The notes under the pieces: generated by a model
Database searches by the model: none
Told to the model about the DNA's origin: nothing
Seen by the model: the letters and a program-made list of their open reading frames with translations, nothing else
In this document: piece by piece, positions 1 through 4,591 of the stretch
Layout of the letters: each line of letters starts with the position of its first letter
Numbering within the stretch: the stretch's first letter is position 1
Program-made: the position numbers and the translations under genes
Assembly: GCF_934754915.1 (NCBI RefSeq)
Contig: NZ_CAKVKB010000140.1
Span: forward strand, 1-8,320
From: an uncultured Clostridium sp.
GTDB lineage: Bacteria; Bacillota; Clostridia; Clostridiales; Clostridiaceae
DNA: 8,320 bases
Direction of reading: 5' to 3'

Positions 1-1
1 G

Positions 2-58
2 GTTATAACGTTGCACGAGCCTAGGAAAGTTCCTTTTTCAATGCTATTCATTAAATAA
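2..58 (+). CDS. Possible C-terminal end of an upstream gene (partial)
   Basis: One plus-strand frame is open from the window edge to a TAA at 56-58, giving the tail VITLHEPRKVPFSMLFIK. The other two plus frames close within 24 nt. It is too short to assign a family and may be chance. If real, it ends 48 nt before the next gene and would be the previous member of the same rightward operon. Confidence 0.2.
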   Translation, partial: VITLHEPRKVPFSMLFIK

Positions 59-106
59 GTTAGAAAGTTATCCGTTTTTGGAGAATACTGAAAGGAGTAA
101 TAAAAT

Positions 107-685
107 ATGGACGGAAAATCAAAGAATAGGAAAAGAAGAAAATATGCAGTTGAGAAATTAGACCCAGAGATTAAGGAGAAAGTAGATGGAATGATTAGAA
201 ATAACTCTACATATAACGATATTGTGGAATATATAAAAAGCACGGGTAATAGTGTTTCAAAATCAGCAATACAGAGATATGCAAGTAACCTAATCCAGAC
301 GTTGCAAACTTTAAGGATAATAAACGAAAACTTTAGAGCCATAACCGAGGAAACTGAAATATATAATAATATAGACTTTGGAGAGCCTTTATTAAGAATA
401 CTTTCAAATCAGTTATTAGGAAATATGGGACAACTTCCAGAAAGTCAAAGTATGGATATAAATGAAATTACTAGAAACGCCGTGGCACTTACTAGAGCAA
501 TCGCATATAAGAAAAAAATAGACTTACAGAATAAAAGCACGTTAGAAAATGGCTTAGAACAGTTTGAAAGTATGATATTTGAGGCATTAAAAGACGAAAA
601 GCCACAATTATATAGAGAATTAAAGAAGTATCTTGACGAAAAATTTAGAGGTATTCAAAATGAAGAAACCAATCCCAATAAATAA
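107..685 (+). CDS. DUF3486 / Mu gp27-like phage protein
   Basis: A 192-aa protein with a basic N-terminus (residues 4-12, KSKNRKRRK) followed by the pattern seen in DUF3486 proteins: a conserved Leu-Asp-Pro-Glu start, a TYNDIVEYI helix, and VSKSAIQRYA as the recognition part of a helix-turn-helix (about residues 33-60). The rest is predicted helical and charged, with a likely coiled coil at about 125-190. DUF3486 proteins include Mu gp27, which lies in the DNA-packaging region and is regarded as small-terminase-like; that role is family knowledge, not proven here. The start is supported by AAAGGAG at 91-97 with a 9-nt spacer. It overlaps the next gene by 26 nt, so the two are probably translationally coupled. 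Finding it beside a replicon rather than structural genes would fit a satellite that redirects packaging, but this is inference. The family call is fairly sure, the function is not. Confidence 0.7.
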   Translation: MDGKSKNRKRRKYAVEKLDPEIKEKVDGMIRNNSTYNDIVEYIKSTGNSVSKSAIQRYASNLIQTLQTLRIINENFRAITEETEIYNNIDFGEPLLRILSNQLLGNMGQLPESQSMDINEITRNAVALTRAIAYKKKIDLQNKSTLENGLEQFESMIFEALKDEKPQLYRELKKYLDEKFRGIQNEETNPNK

Positions 686-875
686 GGATTTCTTTTCTAT
701 GGGTATGACTGAAAGAGAAAGGCACTTTATAGCCTTAGTTAGAACATATTCAAAAACAAGTATAGAATTAGGTGAAATTGTAGGAATAATAAAACGTTAT
801 GTTTTGGAGAGTTTCCAAACTGATATAAATAAATTAGTTAAGTTAATAATAGAGGATAGAAACCATGGAAAATAA
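660..875 (+). CDS. Small unknown protein, 71 aa
   Basis: I do not recognise this family. The ATG at 660 is chosen over a TTG at 633 because AGAGG at 647-651 sits 8 nt before it. The protein begins MKKPIPINKDFFSMG, then TERERHFIALVRTYSKTS, and ends with a helical, mildly amphipathic half (about residues 35-66). It has no signal peptide, membrane segment or cysteines. It starts 26 nt inside the DUF3486 gene and its last codons overlap the next gene by 11 nt, so it belongs to a compact co-translated operon. Its job is probably linked to the neighbouring small regulators or to the DUF3486 protein, but nothing in the sequence shows which. Confidence 0.6.
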   Translation: MKKPIPINKDFFSMGMTERERHFIALVRTYSKTSIELGEIVGIIKRYVLESFQTDINKLVKLIIEDRNHGK

Positions 876-1047
876 AATTATTATGCTTAAAAATAGGGAT
901 TTCAATAAATCGGATTTAACTAGTAATGAAGTAGAGGCATTGGGCTTATTTAAACGTTTGGATTATAGAACACAATTGAAATATATAGGAGAACTTAAAT
1001 ATAGAATATTTCTTAAAAGTAGGTGTAATGAATGGAAAATAAAATAG
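865..1047 (+). CDS. Small protein A of a tandem paralogous pair, 60 aa
   Basis: The protein starts MENKIIM and carries LTSNEVEALGLFKRLDYR followed by QLKYIG. It aligns without gaps to the next gene product: 21 of the first 42 residues are identical. The core (LT..E.E.L..F..LD.R.QLK.IG) resembles, to my eye, the C-terminal helical hairpin found after the DNA-binding domain in many Firmicutes XRE-type repressors. Here no DNA-binding domain precedes it. A free oligomerisation hairpin could act as a partner or antirepressor; this is inference. The start is supported by AGAGG at 851-855 with a 9-nt spacer. The gene overlaps both neighbours (11 nt before, 16 nt after). Compared with its paralogue it is shorter, and its tail (KSRCNEWKIK) is read from the DNA that encodes the start of the next gene. 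Confidence 0.6.
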   Translation: MENKIIMLKNRDFNKSDLTSNEVEALGLFKRLDYRTQLKYIGELKYRIFLKSRCNEWKIK

Positions 1048-1244
1048 TAATGGTAGAAAAGAAAGAATTAAATATACATACCTTAACTAATGATGAAATA
1101 GAGCTATTAGCATGGTTTAGACTTTTAGATGAAAGAAATCAACTAAAAGCAATAGGAAAAATTGAACATATGGTAAAAGATAAATTTTCCAATTGTGTAT
1201 GCAATACTACCATTCAAATAGCTATAACAAAAACTAATATATAG
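1032..1244 (+). CDS. Small protein B of a tandem paralogous pair, 70 aa
   Basis: A paralogue of the preceding gene, with start MENKIVM, then LTNDEIELLAWFRLLDER and QLKAIGKIEHMV. This is the better match to the XRE-associated helical hairpin. After it comes a tail with two cysteines (CVCNTT) that the paralogue lacks. The start overlaps the previous gene by 16 nt. Upstream, AGTAGGTGTA (about 1019-1028) can serve as a weak ribosome binding site, but coupling to the previous gene is likely. It ends at a TAG (1242-1244); the same frame then stays open for 42 more codons up to the recombinase start. Function unknown; an antirepressor or repressor-modulating role is one possibility. Confidence 0.6.
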   Translation: MENKIVMVEKKELNIHTLTNDEIELLAWFRLLDERNQLKAIGKIEHMVKDKFSNCVCNTTIQIAITKTNI

Positions 1245-1373
1245 CCTCTAGGGTGTGGAGTATCTGGAGAGCATAAAAATATAACTCATATCATAGAGGA
1301 TAAGCCCAATAAAAGCATTTCTTTTTCAATAGAAATAATTAAGTTAATTGCCCATCACAACGGCAATCAATAA
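1245..1373 (+). other. Spacer between small-protein operon and recombinase, open in frame
   Basis: There is no independent gene here: no in-frame ATG, GTG or TTG. The frame of the preceding 70-aa gene continues after its TAG for 42 sense codons, starting PLGCGVSGEH and ending LIAHHNGNQ before TAA at 1371-1373. The stretch begins with CCTCTAGGGTGT (1245-1256), which recurs at 4434-4445, and ends with recombination-site copy A, read in the same phase (AHHNGN) as copy C in the primase-helicase gene. It may be a relic of coding sequence, a read-through tail, or simply regulatory DNA. I see no clear promoter. Confidence 0.35.
1342..1370 (+). repeat. Putative recombinase core site A
   Basis: ATTGCC (1347-1352), spacer CATCACAAC, and GGCAAT (1362-1367) form a perfect 6-bp inverted repeat around 9 bp; with one mismatch the arms extend to TTAATTGCC and GGCAATCAA. 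This is the geometry of tyrosine-recombinase crossover sites. It lies 19 nt before the recombinase start. Related copies lie at 2331-2352 (inverted) and 6629-6647 (direct). An AT-rich motif CAATAGAAATAATT is at 1327-1340, and a similar motif is found at the matching position of copy B, as arm-type sites might be. Confidence 0.5.
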
Positions 1374-1388
1374 ATGAGGTGTTTGTAT

Positions 1389-2315
1389 ATGGATAATGAA
1401 CAGGAATATCTTTCAATTATTAATCAACAAGTAGGAGTTATAAATAGACTTTCAAAGCTCCTAGAGGGTGAAGACATTTCAAACTTTGGTAGAAATATTC
1501 AAATGTTCGATATTGATAAACTGAATAATTATAAAAAGAGAGAATTTATATTATATATGCGTGATAGTGGATTATCCTATAACACTATTGATACATATTC
1601 ACGTCAATGTGGTATCTTTTTCAAGGAGTTCAAGAAAATAGACCATACCACATTAAGAGCGTTTGAGGATAGCTTGAGGCATTGCAATCCACGAACATAT
1701 AACGCAAAGATTACAGCGATTTCTAAGTATTGCAAGTTTGCAAATTTTAAGTATGATTTTAAGCATATCAAAGTACAAACAAGAAATTTTTGTGATAATG
1801 CTATTAATGAAGAACAGTACCAACGATTTATAGAATATGCAGAAAGATATAATATAAATGCGTGGAAAATTGCTAAAATCATAGCTAATACAGGTGTTAG
1901 AGTATCGGAATTAGTTAATTTAAAAGTAGAAGATTTAAAACATGGTTATGTAGATATTATAAGTAAGGCTAATAAATCAAGGCGTATATATTTCCCTACA
2001 AGTCTAGTGCAAGAGCTACAAATATATTGTAATGATGGTACATATCTAATAGAAAATTACAAAGGGAATAAAATAACTACTAGAGGGATACACAATATAT
2101 TGAAAAAGGTAGGGGAAAAAGCAGAGTTACCTCTAAATGTAGTATATCCACATTCTTTTAGGCATTTTTTTGCTAAAATGTTTTTAAAATCAAACAATGA
2201 TATAGCCTTATTGGGCGATTTATTGGGACATAGTGACTTAAAGACAACTTCCATATATACCAGAATGACAACAGAAGAACAAAAGACTAAGATTAATAAA
2301 GTGGTTAATTGGTAG
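1389..2315 (+). CDS. int: Tyrosine recombinase / integrase
   Basis: A 308-aa site-specific recombinase (phage integrase family) that cuts and rejoins DNA through a 3'-phosphotyrosyl link. The N-terminal half has a SAM-like core-binding domain (about residues 35-125, with YKKREFILYMRDSGLSYNTI). The C-terminal catalytic domain has all expected residues: Arg171 in TGVRVSEL, a Lys in the beta-hairpin (Lys193 or Lys196), His255 and Arg258 in HSFRH, His281 in LLGHSD, and Tyr290 in SIYTRM. It looks intact. The size and the single N-terminal core-binding domain resemble XerC/D-like and small integrative recombinases more than large-serine or lambda-type integrases. The ATG at 1389 is chosen because GAGGTG (1376-1381) lies 7 nt before it; an in-frame ATG at 1374 has no ribosome binding site. 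It is flanked by inverted copies of one short site, so it may integrate the element, resolve it, or invert DNA. Confidence 0.92.
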   Translation: MDNEQEYLSIINQQVGVINRLSKLLEGEDISNFGRNIQMFDIDKLNNYKKREFILYMRDSGLSYNTIDTYSRQCGIFFKEFKKIDHTTLRAFEDSLRHCNPRTYNAKITAISKYCKFANFKYDFKHIKVQTRNFCDNAINEEQYQRFIEYAERYNINAWKIAKIIANTGVRVSELVNLKVEDLKHGYVDIISKANKSRRIYFPTSLVQELQIYCNDGTYLIENYKGNKITTRGIHNILKKVGEKAELPLNVVYPHSFRHFFAKMFLKSNNDIALLGDLLGHSDLKTTSIYTRMTTEEQKTKINKVVNW

Positions 2316-2317
2316 GA

Positions 2318-2373
2318 GGAAATTATTTTCTTTTCCATTGTGATGGGCGACCATGAAGTTATTTTCTTATTGG
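2318..2373 (-). repeat. Putative recombinase core site B (inverted, extended similarity to site C)
   Basis: On the minus strand it reads GTCGCCCATCACAATGG (plus 2336-2352). Core CATCACAA is identical to sites A and C, and the left arm GTCGCC is identical to site C. With small gaps, the similarity to the primase-helicase coding DNA at 6609-6660 extends over the whole interval (CCAA.AA, AATAAC, then the core, then AAATAATT and CC). The reading phase is kept: minus-strand codons give MVAHHNGKENN against VAHHNGNGNN in site C. Direct repeats TTATTTTCTT (2323-2332 and 2359-2368) flank the core. It begins 2 nt after the recombinase stop codon. Confidence 0.5.
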
Positions 2374-2391
2374 TGGTTACTCTGGATATAA

Positions 2392-2430
2392 TAAAAAAAG
2401 TGGTTCTCATATTTGACATTATGAGAACCA
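2392..2430 (-). terminator. Rho-independent terminator, minus-strand direction
   Basis: TGGTTCTCAT (2401-2410) pairs perfectly with ATGAGAACCA (2421-2430) across a 10-nt loop. On the minus strand the stem is followed at once by CTTTTTTTAT, a canonical U tract. On the plus strand the next T run (2445-2450) is 14 nt away, so plus-strand termination is weaker. No minus-strand gene ends here now; it would shield the recombinase from antisense transcription coming from the right. Confidence 0.75.
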
Positions 2431-2464
2431 TTCAATAAAATATGTTTTTTTATCCATATTTTTA

Positions 2465-2493
2465 TTGACTTATTTATTTGAATAGTGTATAAT
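2465..2493 (+). promoter_or_regulatory. higBA promoter
   Basis: TTGACT (2465-2470), a 17-nt spacer and TATAAT (2488-2493) form a near-consensus sigma-A promoter about 40 nt before higB. Around it are CCATATT (2455-2461) and AATATGG (2496-2502) in inverted orientation, and an imperfect palindrome AATATGGG / CCAATATT at 2496-2517. These are good candidates for operators bound by the HigA antitoxin, because HigBA-type operons are usually autoregulated. Confidence 0.8.
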
Positions 2494-2532
2494 AAATATG
2501 GGAGAAAACCAATATTATAAAGGCGGTTAATA

Positions 2533-2883
2533 ATGTTTACAATTGAATACTACGAAAAAGAAGATGGTTCTTTACCTGCTGAGGATTATATACTATCAGT
2601 TAAAGATAAAAAATTAAAAGCTAAAATATTTCATGATTTAGAAATATTGGAACTAGAGGGAAATCAGTTAAGAAGACCAACTTCGAGCCATTTAGAAGAT
2701 GGAATATTTGAATTAAGAACTATTCAAAGTAATAACATAGCAAGAGTATTATACTTTTTCTATATTGATAAGAAAATAATTCTAACTAATGGATTTACTA
2801 AGAAAACGCAGAAAACTCCAAGAAAAGAAATAGATTTAGCTAAAAAGTATCGTGATGATTATTTAACAAGGTTTAAGGGGTGA
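2533..2883 (+). CDS. higB: HigB-type toxin, phage-derived Gp49-like family
   Basis: A 116-aa RelE/HigB-superfamily toxin that would cut mRNA on the ribosome when free of its antitoxin. It shows the Gp49-like (PF05973) pattern: MFTIEYYEKEDGSLPAEDYI at the start, a helical middle (KDKKLKAKIFHDLEILELEG), then DGIFELRTIQSNNIARVLYFF and the final strand-helix ILTNGFTKKTQKTPRKEIDLAKKY. The core RelE-fold signature (the ELR strand, ARVLY strand and GF.KK.QKTP) is complete, so it is likely active. The length is normal for the family. AGGCGG (2521-2526) lies 6 nt before the ATG. Toxin-before-antitoxin order is the normal higBA arrangement. higA starts 4 nt after this stop. It probably works as an addiction or anti-phage module of the mobile element. 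Confidence 0.88.
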   Translation: MFTIEYYEKEDGSLPAEDYILSVKDKKLKAKIFHDLEILELEGNQLRRPTSSHLEDGIFELRTIQSNNIARVLYFFYIDKKIILTNGFTKKTQKTPRKEIDLAKKYRDDYLTRFKG

Positions 2884-2887
2884 TTTT

Positions 2888-3172
2888 ATGAGTAAGAATT
2901 TTAGAGAAACTTTAAACGAGCAATTACAAGCAGACCAAGAGTTTAGAAAAGAATATGAGAACTTAAATCCACAATATAACGTTATTAAGGCTTTAATATA
3001 TGCTAGAAAGTCTAAAAATCTAACCCAAAAGGGATTATCTGAACTTACTGGAATTAATCAAGCTGATATCAGTAAGATTGAAAGAGGCAATGTAAGTCCA
3101 AATCTTAGAACATTACAACGTATTGCAACAGCTATGAATATGGATTTAAGAATTGAGTTTGTACAAAAGTAA
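2888..3172 (+). CDS. higA: HigA-type antitoxin, XRE family
   Basis: A 94-aa XRE-family DNA-binding antitoxin. Residues 1-34 are a helical N-terminal arm (NFRETLNEQLQADQEFRKEY) that would cover the toxin. The helix-turn-helix is at about 45-67 (LTQKGLSELTGINQADISKI, then ERG), followed by SPNLRTLQRIATAMNMDL, the usual end of this domain. AAGGGG (2875-2880) lies 7 nt before the ATG and overlaps the end of higB, so translation of the two is linked. It should neutralise the HigB-type toxin and repress the shared promoter. It is followed at once by a strong terminator, so the two genes form an isolated operon. Confidence 0.9.
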   Translation: MSKNFRETLNEQLQADQEFRKEYENLNPQYNVIKALIYARKSKNLTQKGLSELTGINQADISKIERGNVSPNLRTLQRIATAMNMDLRIEFVQK

Positions 3173-3175
3173 AAG

Positions 3176-3218
3176 ATACTCCAGAGGAATATTAATCCTT
3201 TGGAGTATTTCTTTTTTT
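3176..3218 (+). terminator. higBA rho-independent terminator
   Basis: ATACTCCAGAGGA (3176-3188) pairs with TCCTTTGGAGTAT (3196-3208), with one G-U pair, across a 7-nt loop. The stem is followed by TTCTTTTTTT. It starts 4 nt after the higA stop codon. Confidence 0.92.
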
Positions 3219-3380
3219 GTTAAATATAAAATATATTATCTTAAAAATTTCGTTAAACTTCAAAATATATCGTGGATAAAAATTCCAATTAAGTCTTTTT
3301 TAACCCTATTTTTTAGGTCAAAAAAATACAATTTTTCTAAAAACTAACTTTAAAAAAAATCTCCAAAATAGAGGATACTA

Positions 3381-3410
3381 AAACCCCACGTATCTATGAG
3401 GATTGAAAAC
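3381..3410 (+). other. Solitary CRISPR-repeat-like 30-mer (speculative)
   Basis: The 3' half reads CTATGAGGATTGAAAAC, two edits from CTATGAGGAATTGAAAC, the end of a common class of clostridial CRISPR repeats as I recall them. The 5' half (AAACCCCACGTAT) is not a good match. It is single, has no spacers and differs from the repeat of the array at 4592. It could be a solitary repeat unit or a chance resemblance. Confidence 0.2.
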
Positions 3411-3528
3411 GACTAAAAATATGAAAAAGACAAAATAAGAGAAAAGGGAAAAAAATGCCCCTAAAAAAATTTCGCTAAACGCGTATTTAACGCAATATTT
3501 TCAAAAAAATTCTCTCCAGATTTTTTCA

Positions 3529-3544
3529 GCGTACCCCAGTACGC
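3529..3544. repeat. Perfect GC-rich hairpin in AT-rich DNA
   Basis: GCGTAC, loop CCCA, GTACGC: a perfect 6-bp stem with a 4-nt loop. Neither side is followed by a T run in the right direction, so it is not a terminator. Nearby are GCGTATTTAACGC (3481-3493) and ACTACGGGGC (3555-3564). It could be a protein-binding site or a single-strand initiation structure. Confidence 0.35.
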
Positions 3545-3989
3545 AAAGAAAAAACTACGGGGCTACATTTTGATGATACTACTTTGATTATAACAAAAAC
3601 AAGCAATTTTTAGGATTTAACGAAATTTTTAAGAGTGTTCTTATTCACCCTTGATTATTCGATAAATCCCACCAATTGCCCGAGTTTTCACACAATAAAA
3701 TCGTTATTATTCGGCTTTACCCATAAAGTCCAATTTTTTTATGGAAATTAAAAGGCTTTAAAATTTTTAAAATAGTAGTTTCGGAAATTTAAGCAAATAC
3801 TAATTTTATGGGTTTAAAGTGTTCTAAAAACTTTTAAAAAGTATTTTAGAAATAAAATTTAATAAGAAATTAATTGCCAATTATTTATAATATTTTCCAC
3901 TTATTAGGTGATTTTTATTGTATAAAAATTGGCTTTTCAGCTATATTAATACTATATTTGTGCATAATTATTTCCTTGCATTTCCAAGC

Positions 3990-4043
3990 CTTTAAAAAGC
4001 GTTTAAAGACCTTTTAAAAGGCTTTTAAAAGCCTTTTAAAAAA
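3990..4043. repeat. Five tandem 11-bp TTTAAA-centred units
   Basis: The units are CTTTAAAAAGC, GTTTAAAGAC, CTTTTAAAAGG, CTTTTAAAAGC and CTTTTAAAAAA. The last three are near-identical at an exact 11-bp period and create overlapping palindromes (CCTTTTAAAAGG at 4010-4021, GGCTTTTAAAAGCC at 4020-4033). Spaced at about one helical turn, the units would present the same face of DNA to a protein, or bend it. They end 48 nt before a consensus promoter. Candidate iterons or a cooperative operator. Confidence 0.55.
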
Positions 4044-4057
4044 TTCAAAAAAATATG

Positions 4058-4094
4058 CAATGACATAATATCCAAACTTTTTCTTATGTCATTG
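4058..4094. promoter_or_regulatory. Inverted-repeat operator overlapping a -35 box
   Basis: CAATGACATAA (4058-4068) and TTATGTCATTG (4084-4094) form a perfect 11-bp inverted repeat with a 15-nt centre. The right arm overlaps the TTGACA of the plus-strand promoter. The right arm plus flank, GTCATTGACAACA (4088-4100), recurs exactly on the minus strand at 4357-4369 over the other promoter's -35 box. Confidence 0.6.
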
Positions 4095-4120
4095 ACAACA
4101 CTTTAAAGTAATGCTATAAT
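4092..4120 (+). promoter_or_regulatory. Consensus sigma-A promoter, rightward
   Basis: TTGACA (4092-4097), 17-nt spacer, TATAAT (4115-4120): a perfect match to consensus. The expected start is near 4127. The transcript would run rightward through the region encoding the minus-strand RNA and could reach the terminator at 4466-4507, or beyond it into the CRISPR array and the 4773-5241 genes. The -35 box is inside a putative operator. Confidence 0.75.
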
Positions 4121-4142
4121 AATAAATGTAATCTTGATTATA

Positions 4143-4330
4143 TGAAAAAGCCCCAACCGTTTGGCGACGGTCAAGGCTTTGGAAATATAAATTAAAACAC
4201 TCCAGTGTTAAGGGAAGTTTGGCGACAACCCAAAACACTTTAAAGCAAGTCTTTAAAAGGCATAGACAAGCAATAAATTTTATAGAGTGTTTACGGCTTA
4301 CTACCGTGAGAGTATAAGCATATAGCTTAT
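4143..4330 (-). ncRNA. Structured minus-strand RNA, about 190 nt
   Basis: It is delimited by a consensus promoter at 4365-4337 and a terminator ending in GGGGCTTTTT at about 4145. Read 5' to 3', the RNA has a hairpin UAUAAGC/GCUUAUA (plus 4314-4332, at or just after the start), a small hairpin CACGG/CCGU, and a long-range stem AAACACUC/GAGUGUUU (plus 4285-4292 with 4195-4202). That stem encloses a hairpin AGUGUU..GGG/CCC..AACACU, and the 3' terminator hairpin follows. The enclosed and terminator hairpins both display GUCGCCAAAC in or across their loops (plus 4217-4226 and 4159-4168). The opposite strand has UUGGCG in these loops, a U-turn type sequence known from antisense-controlled plasmid replication. 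There is no convincing reading frame. It matches no RNA family I can name. Likely an antisense or trans-acting regulator of the element. Confidence 0.6.
4145..4180 (-). terminator. Terminator of the minus-strand RNA
   Basis: On the plus strand, AAAGCC (4147-4152) pairs with GGCTTT (4175-4180) and ACCGT (4156-4160) with ACGGT (4167-4171), with a 3x3 internal loop between. Read on the minus strand the stem ends in GGGGC followed by TTTTT. Confidence 0.7.
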
Positions 4331-4336
4331 ATCTAT

Positions 4337-4365
4337 ATTATATCATGTTGGTGGTATGTTGTCAA
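4337..4365 (-). promoter_or_regulatory. Consensus sigma-A promoter, leftward
   Basis: On the minus strand TTGACA (4365-4360), 17-nt spacer, TATAAT (4342-4337), a perfect consensus. It faces the promoter at 4092-4120. It carries the same 13-bp GTCATTGACAACA element over its -35 box, so one regulator could control both. Confidence 0.8.
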
Positions 4366-4402
4366 TGACGGCACAAATTTAACTATTTGGATATCCTAAA
4401 AA

Positions 4403-4432
4403 ATGACAAAAGGTCGGAAACACATATATTAA
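4403..4432 (+). promoter_or_regulatory. Weak possible promoter before the 4466 terminator
   Basis: ATGACA (4403-4408), 18 nt, TATTAA (4427-4432), each departing from consensus. The start would fall near 4439, giving a transcript of roughly 70 nt ending at the 4466-4507 terminator. The site resembling spacer 1 (4437-4450) would cover the start. Tentative. Confidence 0.25.
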
Positions 4433-4433
4433 A

Positions 4434-4454
4434 CCTCTAGGGTGTAATATATCT
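4434..4454 (+). repeat. Element repeat CCTCTAGGGTGT, second copy
   Basis: CCTCTAGGGTGT is identical to 1245-1256, and TATCT follows 4 nt later in both (17 of 21 bases match). Positions 4437-4450 also match the first 14 nt of spacer 1 of the CRISPR array except one base. Confidence 0.6.
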
Positions 4455-4465
4455 AATGAATTTAT

Positions 4466-4507
4466 AGCCTCTATGCGTTGTATCTTGCAACACATAGGGG
4501 CTTTTTT
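4466..4507 (+). terminator. Strong rho-independent terminator
   Basis: AGCCTCTATGCGTTG (4466-4480) pairs with CAACACATAGGGGCT (4488-4502), with one mismatch (C-A) and one G-U pair, across a 7-nt loop. A run of six T follows. It separates the convergent-promoter RNA module from the CRISPR leader. The 5' arm and preceding bases (4462-4479) are the exact reverse complement of the end of CRISPR spacer 2. Confidence 0.9.
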
Positions 4508-4559
4508 GGTAGTGTTAGCAAGGTTACAACATTCTTTCTATTTTATCCTTTTCCCTATA

Positions 4560-4583
4560 TTCTCTATGTTGAAGCATAGAGAA
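4560..4583. repeat. Perfect hairpin in the CRISPR leader
   Basis: TTCTCTATG (4560-4568), loop TTGAAG, CATAGAGAA (4575-4583): a perfect 9-bp stem ending 8 nt before repeat 1. No T run follows, so it is not a terminator. It may be an operator, a Cas1-Cas2 or leader-associated element, or an RNA structure shaping the first precursor end. Confidence 0.6.
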
Positions 4584-4591
4584 CACAAGGG

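Larger units (their letters stand above)
3219..3989. other. Long AT-rich stretch without genes
   Basis: I see no protein gene here; the short open frame running through 3153-3347 has no start signal and crosses the higBA terminator. The stretch holds a repeat-like 30-mer (3381-3410), an isolated GC-rich hairpin (3529-3544), and a long imperfect hairpin at 3822-3851 (TTCTAAAA/TTTTAGAA outside, ACTTTT/AAAAGT inside, one bulged A). TTTACCCATAAA near 3716 and TTTATGGGTTTAAA near 3806 form a distant inverted repeat. Such sequence suits replication, partition or operator DNA, but none of these is demonstrated. Confidence 0.5.

Noticed and set aside
1374..1388. Upstream ATG at 1374 as the recombinase start
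   Set aside because: It has no ribosome binding site, and the GAGGTG that serves the ATG at 1389 would lie inside the coding sequence.
1604..2431. Minus-strand open frames under the recombinase (1604-1882 and 2057-2431)
   Set aside because: They are antisense shadows of a well-defined recombinase, without family signatures or start signals.
3153..3347. 64-codon open frame across the higBA terminator
   Set aside because: It overlaps the end of higA, crosses a strong terminator, has no ribosome binding site of its own and is low-complexity AT-rich sequence.
3473..3483. GCTAAACGCGT as a seed target of spacer 2
   Set aside because: Only 12 of 16 bases match the start of spacer 2, and no plausible PAM is next to it; expected by chance.
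4142..4195. 17-codon frame MKKPQPFGDGQGFGNIN after the rightward promoter, a possible leader or type I toxin peptide
   Set aside because: No ribosome binding site, no membrane segment, and its codons coincide with hairpin arms that explain the sequence as RNA structure.
4143..4330. 6S RNA or tracrRNA identity for the minus-strand RNA
   Set aside because: It lacks the single long bulged hairpin of 6S RNA, and it has no stretch complementary to the CRISPR repeat as a tracrRNA would.
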